Below, in pieces: positions 6,974 to 13,762 of a DNA stretch of 17,259 nt; position 1 is the stretch's first letter, and every line of letters begins with the position of its first letter. The position numbers and the translations under genes are program-made. The notes beneath the pieces were generated by a model. The model was not told the DNA's origin and did not search any database. It worked only from the letters and a program-made list of their open reading frames with translations. The stretch is taken from contig CAYXIO010000072.1 of the NCBI GenBank assembly GCA_964465125.1, positions 1 through 17,259 on the forward strand, given 5' to 3'. The stretch is from CAYOHG01 sp964465125 (GTDB lineage: Bacteria > Planctomycetota > Phycisphaerae > UBA1845 > Fen-1342).

Positions 6974-7810
6974 TCAGCTCGAATTCAGACCGCACAGCTC
7001 GGCGTGAATGGCCGACGGCGCCGCGAGGCAGGGCATCTCCTCGCCCTGATACTTCGAGAGGTCGCGTGGAAAGACCGGGCGCCCCTCCAGATCGGTGATG
7101 GTCGCGCCGGCTTCCTGCACGATCAGCCAGCCGGCCGCGATGTCCCAGAGCTTGCTGTTGTTGAGAATCGCGGCGTCAAACCAGCCGCAGGCCACGCCCG
7201 CCAGGTGCAACGTCGCGCAGCCGAAGCTCCGCACGACATGCCGATCGATCACGCGCTTGACGAGGTGCTGCCCCGCGGGGAAGCGCGCGCTGGGAACGGC
7301 GACCACCAGCTTTCGGCCGGGCAGGCGCTTGCCGTTCTCCGATTCGATCGTCAGCGCAGCGCCGTTCATGCGCGCGCCCCCGCCGCTGACAGCGACGGTC
7401 ATGCGATCGGCCAGAGGCTCGTAGATGGCCCCGCAAACGGGGGTCCCGTGCCGTGCGACCGCCACGGTGCAGGCGAAAAGCGGCACCCCGCGCACGAAGT
7501 TGCGCGTCCCGTCGATCGGATCGATGATCCAGTGAAACCTCTGAGCATCGGGGTCCGCGTGCTGCGGCAGGGTGTCGCGCTCGACGGCCTCCTCGCCGAT
7601 GAAAAGGTCATGCGGGCGCTGCGCGCGGATGTGATCGATCACGGCGCGCTCCGCGGCGACGTCGATGTCGGTCACCTCGCTGTTGTCGTGCTTGTAGTGA
7701 ACGTCGATGGAGCGGCCGAACATGTCCCGCGCGATGGCGCCGCCGATGCGGCAGGCCGATTCGGCGAGACGCAGCAGCTCGGCCAGGGATGGACCGGGGT
7801 GGCGGGTCAC
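6974..7810 (-). CDS. Inositol-monophosphatase-family phosphatase (SuhB/HisN-like)
   Basis: Members of this family are Mg2+-dependent phosphatases acting on inositol-1-phosphate, histidinol phosphate, or 3'-phosphoadenosine 5'-phosphate. The 278-residue product shows every metal-site motif: GEEAVE with paired glutamates near 72-73, WIIDPIDGTRNFV with D97 and D100, and LWDIAAGWLIVQEAG with W222-D223. Length is normal. The GTG start at 7810 overlaps the yidC stop as GTGA, so the gene is the second in a coupled yidC operon. The same frame stays open upstream into yidC, but that part is not family-like. Which substrate it uses cannot be told from the sequence; histidinol-phosphatase (HisN) and myo-inositol monophosphatase are the main options. 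It converges on the tRNA-Ala gene. Confidence 0.92.
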   Translation of the reverse strand: MTRHPGPSLAELLRLAESACRIGGAIARDMFGRSIDVHYKHDNSEVTDIDVAAERAVIDHIRAQRPHDLFIGEEAVERDTLPQHADPDAQRFHWIIDPIDGTRNFVRGVPLFACTVAVARHGTPVCGAIYEPLADRMTVAVSGGGARMNGAALTIESENGKRLPGRKLVVAVPSARFPAGQHLVKRVIDRHVVRSFGCATLHLAGVACGWFDAAILNNSKLWDIAAGWLIVQEAGATITDLEGRPVFPRDLSKYQGEEMPCLAAPSAIHAELCGLNSS

Positions 7811-9960
7811 GCGCCGCCTTTCCGCTTGGTGCGGCCGCTGTCGTCCTTGCGCTCGCGATTGAGCGGGCGCCCGGACTTCTGGCGTCCGCTGGCCTCGTCC
7901 GCCTGTCGTTGCAGGTTCTCGGCGCGCTCGGCCATCTGCTTCAACATCCTGGAAAGGAAACCGGGGCCGGCCGGCTTCGGCGGCTGCGGCCCGAGCCGCT
8001 CGGCCCGCTCCTTCTCCTGGCGTATCTGCTTGCGGATGATCAGGGATTCGACGATGCCGAACACGTTGGTGATCATCCAGTAGAGATTGAGCCCCGCGGG
8101 CATGTAGTAAAACATGAGCGGAAACATGATCGTCATCATGTAGCTCATCATCTGCTGCTGGCGGAGCTGCTCCTCGGGCGTCATGCCCAGCGCATCCTTG
8201 TGCTGCTTGCCGCCGGTAGCCTGCCGCTTGAGCTCCTGCGCCGGCTTGGGCATGTACTTCTGCTGAAGGAACATGCTGACGCCCATCAGGATGGGCAGCA
8301 GGTTGAAAGCCGGGATGTGCGCAAACATGAACGGCAGCACCCAGCCCAGCACCGGAATGGTCAGACCCTCGCCGCCGAACGTGATCAGCGCGTCCGGCGC
8401 GGAGAGATCGCGAATCCACCAGCCGTCGAAGGGCGCGTGCCGCAGGTTGACGTTGCTGTTGAGGCCCGACCACAGCGCGATCAGGATCGGCATTTGCAGG
8501 AACAGCGGAACGAAGCTGATCAGGCCGGCCGCCGGGTTGACGTTCTCCTCGCCATACAGCCGCATCATTTCCTGGTTGAGCCTGGCCTTGTCGCCGGCGA
8601 ACTTCTCCTTGAGTTCGGCGATCTTGGGCCCCAGCCGCACCTGCACCGCCTGCATGCGGTACATCGACTTCTGCTGAAAGACGGCCAGCGGGTGCAGCAG
8701 CGCGCGGATGATCAGCACCAGCACGATGATCGCCAGACCGTAGTTCCGCACCACCTTCTCGATGACGTTCAGCAGCCAGGACATCAGCTCGGTCAGCCAG
8801 ATGAAGCTACAGCAACAGGAGCTCGAATCGAAGTCATGCACGCCGATGTAGCCGAGCGCGGCGCGATCGACGAACGCGGGGTTGACCGCGCGCAGCTCGT
8901 CGGCGTCCTTCGCCCCGGCGTACAGCTCGTAACGGTGCGCGAGCGATTGGCCGGCCTCCAGAATGCGCTCCTGCGTGACGAAGCGCGCCAGCACGTCGCC
9001 CTGGTTCTCTTCCGTATTCGGCGCCGCCACGACCGCGTACACGCGGCTGAGAAAATCGGCGTCGCCTTTCTCGCTCAGGGGCCGCGTGATCGCGCAGAAA
9101 TACTTGTTCGCCGCGGCCGCCCAGACCACCTGCTCCTCGCGCGTCGAGGAGCCGATGAAGCGCTCCTTGCCGCCGCGCAGGCTGGTTCGCTCAACATGGT
9201 CCAGCTTGATGCCGGTTGCCGCTCCGGACTTGCCGTCGTACGTTCGCAGGGCCCAGACCACCCGTCGGACCTCGTACTGCTGCATCGGCTCGCGCGGCAC
9301 GCCGACGGCGCCGTCCAGCTCGTAGGCGACGCGGACTGGAGCGCCGCTGCGGTTCTCGAACGCCTGCGTCAATCGCATCAACGGCTTGCCGGGCTCCAGA
9401 TCGAAGGTTTTGCGCAGCGCGACGACGTCCTGGCCCGCAGGCGACTTCAGCACCGTCTCGAACTCCACGCGGCGCGGCGACTTCTCGGCCACGTTCCAGA
9501 TCAGGTCGCCGGCGCGGTACTCGGCGCCGTCCACCCATACCCGCCGCGTGCCGTACGACGCGCTCCATTGCCGCCCGTCGTCGACCGGCTTCAGCAGTTG
9601 ATAGGGTTCGTTCCCGTCCGGTGAGTTGCGATGGCGATAGCGGGCGCCGTCCCGGCCGACCAGGTCGAGCGTCGTCACGGAACCGCCGATTGGCGTCAGC
9701 TCAACCCGCAGCTCATCCTCGTTGCCGCCGCCGAGCTCGACCGGCTCGCTCGGCTGCGCGCTGGTCAGCACGAGACCCGGCCGCGACGCGCTCGCCGAAG
9801 TCGTAGGCCCGGAGGCGGGAGCGGAAGCCGGGTTTTCGGCGGGCTGAGACTGGGGCGGCGGCGCAGGCGGCGGCGGGAGCAGACGGTTGATGATCATGCT
9901 CGCCAGGAAATACACCGCCAGGCCGGCGAACAGTGCGGAGATCAGTCGGCGGGTATCCAT
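7807..9960 (-). CDS. yidC: Membrane protein insertase YidC
   Basis: YidC inserts and folds membrane proteins, alone or with SecYEG. The 717-residue product is the Gram-negative type with a large extracytoplasmic domain and is longer than E. coli YidC (548). In order: an N-terminal signal-anchor helix (about 7-28), a Pro/Ala/Ser-rich linker (about 28-70), the beta-rich P1 domain (about 75-370), then the conserved core with TM segments from about 386. The core includes the essential groove arginine R419 in IIRALLHPLAVFQQKSM, the coiled hairpin KIAELKEKFAGDKARLNQEMM, NVNPAAG, and FPLMFYYMPAGLNLYWMITN. A charged Arg/Lys/Gln-rich tail of about 90 residues ends the protein, as in forms that bind ribosomes. 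A run of three cysteines (382-384) just before the core is odd. The start ATG at 9960 follows GGTGAGG. rpmH, rnpA and yidD, its common neighbours, are absent. Confidence 0.96.
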   Translation of the reverse strand: MDTRRLISALFAGLAVYFLASMIINRLLPPPPAPPPQSQPAENPASAPASGPTTSASASRPGLVLTSAQPSEPVELGGGNEDELRVELTPIGGSVTTLDLVGRDGARYRHRNSPDGNEPYQLLKPVDDGRQWSASYGTRRVWVDGAEYRAGDLIWNVAEKSPRRVEFETVLKSPAGQDVVALRKTFDLEPGKPLMRLTQAFENRSGAPVRVAYELDGAVGVPREPMQQYEVRRVVWALRTYDGKSGAATGIKLDHVERTSLRGGKERFIGSSTREEQVVWAAAANKYFCAITRPLSEKGDADFLSRVYAVVAAPNTEENQGDVLARFVTQERILEAGQSLAHRYELYAGAKDADELRAVNPAFVDRAALGYIGVHDFDSSSCCCSFIWLTELMSWLLNVIEKVVRNYGLAIIVLVLIIRALLHPLAVFQQKSMYRMQAVQVRLGPKIAELKEKFAGDKARLNQEMMRLYGEENVNPAAGLISFVPLFLQMPILIALWSGLNSNVNLRHAPFDGWWIRDLSAPDALITFGGEGLTIPVLGWVLPFMFAHIPAFNLLPILMGVSMFLQQKYMPKPAQELKRQATGGKQHKDALGMTPEEQLRQQQMMSYMMTIMFPLMFYYMPAGLNLYWMITNVFGIVESLIIRKQIRQEKERAERLGPQPPKPAGPGFLSRMLKQMAERAENLQRQADEASGRQKSGRPLNRERKDDSGRTKRKGGA

Positions 9961-10025
9961 GCACCCTCACCAAAAAACGCGGGCAGCAGCAGGCGGCAGG
10001 AAGCCGGCATGTCGCAAGGCCGCGC

Positions 10026-10053
10026 ATTGTAGGGCCTGCGCCCCCCGCCGCAA
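10026..10053 (-). promoter_or_regulatory. Candidate promoter for yidC
   Basis: On the minus strand TTGCGG (10053-10048), 16 nt, then TACAAT (10031-10026) gives a reasonable sigma70-like pair, with a predicted start near 10019 and a leader of about 59 nt before the yidC ATG. The -35 box matches only in its first three bases, so confidence is moderate. Confidence 0.5.
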
Positions 10054-10074
10054 CGCGCCGTTCGTCCCTTCCCG

Positions 10075-10104
10075 CTGACGCCCGGACCGGGCTTCCGCTA
10101 CACT
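10075..10104 (+). promoter_or_regulatory. Candidate promoter for fabI
   Basis: CTGACG (10075-10080), an 18-nt spacer and TACACT (10099-10104) lie in the divergent gap between yidC and fabI and predict a start near 10111, about 31 nt before the fabI ATG. The boxes are imperfect. No palindromic operator is evident between it and the gene. Confidence 0.35.
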
Positions 10105-10131
10105 CCCACGATCGAATTCGGCAACCGCAGC

Positions 10132-10136
10132 GGAGG
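10132..10136 (+). promoter_or_regulatory. Ribosome binding site deciding the fabI start
   Basis: GGAGG at 10132-10136 is 5 nt before ATG 10142. The upstream in-frame GTG at 10136 overlaps this site and is therefore unlikely to be the start. Confidence 0.75.
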
Positions 10137-10141
10137 TGATC

Positions 10142-10915
10142 ATGGGTCTCATGGACGGCAAGAAAGGGTTCATCTTCGGCGTCGCCAACGACCACTCGCT
10201 GGCGTGGCACATTGCCGAGCAGCTTCACCGGGAAGGCGCCCAGCTCGCCTTCAATTACCTGCCCAATCCGAAGATGGAGCGGCGTGTGCGGCAGCTGGCC
10301 GAGCCCATCGGCGCCCGTGTGATCGTGCCGTGCGACGTCTCGGACGACGAGCAGATCAAGAGCGCATTTCACCAGGCCCGCGAGGTGCTGGGACCCCTGG
10401 ATTTCGTGGTGCACTCGGTCGCCTTTGCCAACCGCGAGGCGCTGACCCTGCCCTTCCACGCGACCACCCGGGCGGACTTCCTTCAGGCCATGGAGATCAG
10501 CGTCTACTCGCTGGTCGCACTGTGCCATCACGGGCTGGAATGCATGAAGGAAGGCGGCTCGGTCCTGGCGCTGACGTACTTCGGCTCGGTCAAGGTCGTG
10601 CCCGGCTACAACGTCATGGGCGTCTGCAAGGCCGCTCTGGAATCGTCCGTCCGCTACCTCGCCGGCGAGTTCGGGCGCGAGCGCAAGATCCGGGTCAACG
10701 CGCTCTCCGCCGGTCCGGTGCGAACGCTTTCCAGCTCGGCGGTGGCAGGCTTCACGCGCATGCTCGATCACTATCCCGAGAAGGCGCCCCTGGCGCGCAA
10801 CATCGAACCCGCCGAGGTCGGAAAGAGCGGGATGTACCTGCTGAGCGACCTGTCCAGCGGCGTGACCGGCGAAGTGCACTACGTCGACGCCGGCTACAAC
10901 ATCGTAGGCTGGTAA
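10142..10915 (+). CDS. fabI: Enoyl-[acyl-carrier-protein] reductase (NADH), FabI
   Basis: FabI reduces trans-2-enoyl-ACP in the last step of each fatty-acid elongation cycle. The 257-residue product is a short-chain dehydrogenase of FabI type: the N-terminal nucleotide motif GVANDHSLAWHIA (13-25), and the catalytic pattern Y-x6-K in GYNVMGVCKAALESS. From ATG 10142 the key residues fall at Y146, Y156 and K163, the same numbers as in E. coli FabI, which supports both the function and the start. The end GVTGEVHYVDAGYNIVGW is typical. The residue equivalent to E. coli G93 is alanine (HSVAFAN), as in staphylococcal FabI. It is transcribed divergently from yidC; no other fatty-acid synthesis gene is in the window. 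Confidence 0.95.
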   Translation: MGLMDGKKGFIFGVANDHSLAWHIAEQLHREGAQLAFNYLPNPKMERRVRQLAEPIGARVIVPCDVSDDEQIKSAFHQAREVLGPLDFVVHSVAFANREALTLPFHATTRADFLQAMEISVYSLVALCHHGLECMKEGGSVLALTYFGSVKVVPGYNVMGVCKAALESSVRYLAGEFGRERKIRVNALSAGPVRTLSSSAVAGFTRMLDHYPEKAPLARNIEPAEVGKSGMYLLSDLSSGVTGEVHYVDAGYNIVGW

Positions 10916-10928
10916 GCGCGGACCGCGC
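10916..10928 (+). terminator. Weak candidate terminator hairpin after fabI
   Basis: GCGCG, loop GAC, CGCGC begins at the first base after the fabI stop. It is a 5-bp all-GC hairpin without a following T run. It could slow or end transcription before the sigma factor operon, but may be chance in GC-rich DNA. Confidence 0.25.
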
Positions 10929-11095
10929 GGCCCGTTCACGCGAAGGACACGCCTGTCGTGCCGCGCGCCGGAAAAATCCAAGGCGCCCCCGAGCGGATGA
11001 ATCCGGCGGTTCGTTCCGTGCGTACCTCATCCGAGCCGCAATCCGGCCCGTCAGGGTGCCGGGGGGTGTCCACGGCCGCGCGGACGGGTGGTGTG

Positions 11096-11123
11096 CGAAC
11101 CGTCCCGTGAGACTGGGCGTTTC
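11096..11123 (+). promoter_or_regulatory. Candidate ECF-type promoter for the sigma/anti-sigma operon
   Basis: CGAACC (11096-11101), 16 nt and CGTTTC (11118-11123) resemble the AAC-containing -35 and CGT-containing -10 of ECF promoters, at normal spacing. ECF operons are often autoregulated. The predicted start near 11130 would fit a TTG start at 11157 and exclude the far-upstream GTG at 11088. This is a motif guess from one site. Confidence 0.3.
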
Positions 11124-11142
11124 CGGCTGCCGCGCGACGATG

Positions 11143-11147
11143 GGGAG
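11143..11147 (+). promoter_or_regulatory. Ribosome binding site deciding the sigma factor start
   Basis: GGGAG at 11143-11147 lies 9 nt before TTG 11157. No comparable site precedes GTG 11088 or GTG 11172. Confidence 0.5.
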
Positions 11148-11156
11148 TCCGAGCCG

Positions 11157-11726
11157 TTGAGTGCGCCGCTGGTGCTTAGCGATCAGACGTTGCTGGAACG
11201 CCTCTCGCACGGCGACGCCGGCGCGTTTTCCGCGTTCTACGACCGGCACGCCAGCCGCATCCTCGGCCTTTTGGTTCGTCTGCTGGGGAATCGCACCTCG
11301 GCCGAGGATGTCCTTCAGGAGGTGTTCGTGCAGGTCTGGTCGCAAGCGGGAACGTACGATCCGCAGCGCGGCAGCCCGGTGCTATGGCTGGTGATGATCG
11401 CGCGCTCTCGGGCGCGCGACTGGTGGAGGCGTCACAGCCGGCTGGGGGAGGCGGCTCTTGAGTTGGGGGACGTCCCGGAGTCGGCGGCGAGCCGCGGCGG
11501 CGACCTCGAGCAGTCGGAATCAGCCGAACTGGCCCGCCAGGCGCTTGCGCTGCTGCCCGACGAGCAACGCACCGCGATCCGCCTGGCGTTCTTCCAGGGA
11601 CTTACGCACGTGCAGATCGCGGACCTGCAACGCATCGCGCTGGGCACGGTGAAGACCCGCATTCGGCTCGGGATTCGCAAGCTCCGCGAGATCTTCGAAA
11701 ACCGCCTGAGGGCCGTCGCGTCATGA
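11157..11726 (+). CDS. ECF-family RNA polymerase sigma factor
   Basis: ECF sigma factors direct RNA polymerase to a small stress regulon and contain only regions 2 and 4. With a TTG start at 11157 the product is 189 residues, the usual length; the frame is open back to GTG 11088, which would add 23 residues unlike the family. Region 2 spans roughly AFSAFYDRHASRILGLL through AEDVLQEVFVQVWSQ to WLVMIARSRARDWWRR. Region 4 shows ALLPDEQRTAIRLAFFQGLTHVQIA and the recognition helix around LGTVKTRIRLGIRKLRE. The stop overlaps the downstream anti-sigma start as ATGA, so the pair is made together. The likely class is the RpoE/SigK-like branch that pairs with RskA or ChrR type partners. The inducing signal is unknown. 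Confidence 0.93.
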   Translation: MSAPLVLSDQTLLERLSHGDAGAFSAFYDRHASRILGLLVRLLGNRTSAEDVLQEVFVQVWSQAGTYDPQRGSPVLWLVMIARSRARDWWRRHSRLGEAALELGDVPESAASRGGDLEQSESAELARQALALLPDEQRTAIRLAFFQGLTHVQIADLQRIALGTVKTRIRLGIRKLREIFENRLRAVAS

Positions 11727-12439
11727 GCGAAGTCCATCGACACCCCGACCCCAACGAGCTCGCCGCCCTCTACGTCTCGGGCGCCCTGACCAGCGACGAG
11801 GCGGCGGAGGTCGAGCGCAGCGCGCAAGCGGACCCGCGACTCGCCCAGGCACTTCGCGAGGCCGCCCCGCTTGCGGAAGCCCTGCTTTCGCTCGTCCAAC
11901 CCGTCCATCCCCCGGCGCACCTCCGCGACGCGCTGCTCGGACGTATCGCCGGGCAGCCGATCAACGGCGCCGCACCGCCGAATGCCGCCGCCGGGCCGCA
12001 GAGCGCGAGCACTGCGCCGTCATGGGGCGCCGCCGATCCGCGCCCGCAATCAAGCCACGAGTCGGGGCAGAACCCGCAGGTCTGGAAGCAGTGGGCTTCG
12101 ACTGGGGCCGGTCCGGCCCTGTACACCCTGCGCTCCGGGGCTACGCCCTGGGAACCGACCGGCATCGACGGGATCGAAATCCGCCGGCTTTTCGTCGATC
12201 GCGACCGCAACCAGACCACGATGATGATCCGCATGGCCGCGGGCCGGTCGTACCCACGTCACGTGCACGGCGGGGCCGAGGAATGCCTTGTCCTGCAAGG
12301 CGATCTGCACGTGGGCGACACGGTGCTCCACGCCGGCGACTACCAGCGCGCTGCGGAGGGCAGTCTGCACGGCGTGCAATCGACGGAGCAGGGTTGCCTG
12401 CTGCTGATCGTCTCGTCGCTCACGGATGAGCTGGTGTAA
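11723..12439 (+). CDS. Anti-sigma factor: RskA-like N-terminus plus ChrR-type cupin
   Basis: It most likely binds and holds the sigma factor encoded just upstream, with which it overlaps by 4 nt (ATGA). The 238-residue product has an N-terminal helical part (about 8-76: LAALYVSGALTSDEAAEVER, then ADPRLAQAL) that resembles RskA-type anti-sigma domains. It is followed by a Pro/Ala/Ser-rich linker (about 78-118) and a cupin domain (about 125-235). H180, H182, E186 and H216 occupy the same relative spacing as the metal ligands I recall for Rhodobacter ChrR (H141, H143, E147, H177). The N-terminal zinc-finger cysteines of ChrR are missing, and the only cysteines are C188 and C225 in the cupin. No membrane segment is visible, so it should be cytosolic. 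ChrR senses singlet oxygen; by analogy this could sense an oxidant or metal, which is inference. Confidence 0.88.
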   Translation: MSEVHRHPDPNELAALYVSGALTSDEAAEVERSAQADPRLAQALREAAPLAEALLSLVQPVHPPAHLRDALLGRIAGQPINGAAPPNAAAGPQSASTAPSWGAADPRPQSSHESGQNPQVWKQWASTGAGPALYTLRSGATPWEPTGIDGIEIRRLFVDRDRNQTTMMIRMAAGRSYPRHVHGGAEECLVLQGDLHVGDTVLHAGDYQRAAEGSLHGVQSTEQGCLLLIVSSLTDELV

Positions 12440-12499
12440 GGCGGCGCGGCGACAAGCCGGTCGCGACGGCGCTGCCCTGAGCTGAGGACTCTCCTGCCA

Positions 12500-12539
12500 C
12501 CCCGATCCGATTTCGGGGAGCAGTCCACGAACGGCGTGG
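12500..12539. terminator. Paired hairpins between convergent genes
   Basis: CCCCGA (12500-12505) pairs with TCGGGG (12513-12518) around a 7-nt loop, and CCACG (12525-12529) pairs with CGTGG (12535-12539) around a 5-nt loop. They lie in the 143-nt gap between the convergent anti-sigma and histidine kinase genes and could end transcription from both sides. Neither has a T run. Confidence 0.35.
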
Positions 12540-12577
12540 CACGACGCGGAGAGCGCCCCGCTGCCCGACGCCGCATC

Positions 12578-12612
12578 ATTCGCTACTCGCTATTCGCGAT
12601 TCTCACTTCGCT
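12578..12612. repeat. Degenerate heptanucleotide repeat, about five units
   Basis: Consecutive heptamers ATTCGCT, ACTCGCT, ATTCGCG, ATTCTCA and CTTCGCT form an imperfect period-7 array. It covers the stop and final codons of the histidine kinase gene. It looks like the short dispersed repeat that gives RYSLFAI-like or RIANSE-like translations in many GC-rich bacterial genomes. Only this copy is in the window. Confidence 0.6.
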
Positions 12613-13707
12613 GGTCGGGCGCTCCGCTGCGCTCGTCGGCCGCGGCGCGCCTGCGCGCTGCGCCAGGCGCACCGTAAACACCGTGCCCTGCCCCGGCACG
12701 CTCTGTACTGAGATCGTGCCGTGGTGCGCGTCCATGATCCGAGCCGCGATCGGCAGGCCCAGGCCCGTGCCGCGCCCGGCTTTCTTCGTCGTGAAGAACG
12801 GCTCGAAGATGTGCGGCAGAATCTCCGCAGGAATGCCGGCGCCGCAGTCGCGCACCTCGACGGCGACCGCATCCTGTTGCAGCGTATCGTCGTCGCTGAT
12901 CTCGGTGCCGCGCGGCTCGCGGCGCACGATCACGGTCAGCGTTCCTCCGGCAGACATGCTGTCCACCGCGTTCAGAACCAGGTTCACAAACACCTGCTGG
13001 AGCAGGTGCGGGTCAGCCAGGACCGTGTCCGGCCCGTCGCAGTAGGCCCTCCGCACCTCGGCGCTCGCGGCCGCAATCCGTGATTCCGTTGCGCGCAGCG
13101 CCGCATCGACGATTTCGCGCACGCTTACCTGAACCGGGCGGATCACGTTTTCGCGCGCCAGCGTCAGCAGCCGCCGGACGATGATCTCGATCCGCTCGTG
13201 GCCGTCGTCGATCAGCTCGAGCATGTGTGCTGCGCGCACCGGATCATCCATGGACCGCCGGAGAATCCGCGTGCAGCTCTGCACGCCGTCCAGCGGGTTG
13301 TTGATTTCGTGCGCGACGGTCGCCGCCAGCTCGCCGAGAAAGGCCAGCCGCTCGCGCCGCCGCAGCTCCTCTTGCAGCCGCTTCTCCTCCGCGCTGGTAT
13401 CGGCCAGCCTGCGGGCGACCTCGTTGATCGCGCGGACGAGCTTGTGAAAATCATCGGCGCGGCTGACCTCCAGCATCGTCGTGCGGCCCTGCGACACGTC
13501 CTCCGTTGCACGGCGCAGCTCGCCCAGCGTTCGGCGCAAGTAATGGCTGGCCATTCGCTCACAAATCAGCGATGAGAAAAGCGCACCGGCGGAGCAGATC
13601 GCGATCGCGGGCCAGGCCGACGGAAAGAGGATCAGCGCGAGCCCCCCGCTGACGATCACGCCGATTTGCAGCAGGAGGAACAGCGTGTGTCGAAGGCCGC
13701 GGAGCAT
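12583..13707 (-). CDS. Membrane-bound sensor histidine kinase (orphan)
   Basis: This kinase should autophosphorylate on a histidine and pass the phosphate to a response regulator, which is not encoded nearby. The 374-residue product has two N-terminal membrane segments with almost no loop between them (about 6-28 and 32-50), so it probably senses a membrane or cytoplasmic cue. A HAMP-like linker and coiled region follow (about 52-118). The H box is VAHEINNPLDG with H133 as the phosphorylation site, the N box NLVLNAVDSM, the G1 box DCGAGIP from D287, the F box FEPFFTTK, and the G2 box GTGLGL near 314-319. It is of the NtrB/PAS-kinase-like HisKA type. The last 20 or so residues (PRPTSAAERPTSEVRIANSE) are low-complexity and encoded partly by a repeat. 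The gene lies 55 nt downstream of the methyltransferase gene on the same strand. Confidence 0.93.
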   Translation of the reverse strand: MLRGLRHTLFLLLQIGVIVSGGLALILFPSAWPAIAICSAGALFSSLICERMASHYLRRTLGELRRATEDVSQGRTTMLEVSRADDFHKLVRAINEVARRLADTSAEEKRLQEELRRRERLAFLGELAATVAHEINNPLDGVQSCTRILRRSMDDPVRAAHMLELIDDGHERIEIIVRRLLTLARENVIRPVQVSVREIVDAALRATESRIAAASAEVRRAYCDGPDTVLADPHLLQQVFVNLVLNAVDSMSAGGTLTVIVRREPRGTEISDDDTLQQDAVAVEVRDCGAGIPAEILPHIFEPFFTTKKAGRGTGLGLPIAARIMDAHHGTISVQSVPGQGTVFTVRLAQRAGAPRPTSAAERPTSEVRIANSE

Positions 13708-13762
13708 GCGTCGTATTGTACTCCGCGGGCCTCACTGCGGCGTTTGGCGAGCGCTGGCCGGC

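Noticed and set aside
7811..8473. Upstream extension of the phosphatase frame, suggesting a fusion protein
   Set aside because: The phosphatase family homology starts just after GTG 7810. The upstream part overlaps well-conserved YidC core coding sequence in another frame and is simply open by composition.
7789..9624. A 611-codon open frame on the + strand opposite yidC
   Set aside because: It is the antisense shadow of a secure yidC gene in GC-rich DNA. Its translation is rich in His, Arg, Asp and Leu with no recognisable domain, and no promoter or ribosome site supports it.
10412..10429. Alanine in FabI at the position equivalent to E. coli Gly93, where changes give triclosan resistance
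   Set aside because: Alanine is the natural residue at this position in staphylococcal FabI, which is sensitive, so it is not evidence of resistance.
10916..11156. Possible small gene between fabI and the sigma factor
   Set aside because: The 241-nt gap has no short frame with a ribosome site and plausible composition; only a weak hairpin and a possible ECF promoter are seen.
12578..12612. Heptamer array as a CRISPR
   Set aside because: Units are contiguous 7-mers without spacers; it is a short tandem repeat.
13715..13720. TACAAT on the minus strand just upstream of the histidine kinase as its own promoter
   Set aside because: It lies only about 8 nt before the ATG and has no matching -35 box; a transcript from it would be nearly leaderless. 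Co-transcription with the methyltransferase is simpler.
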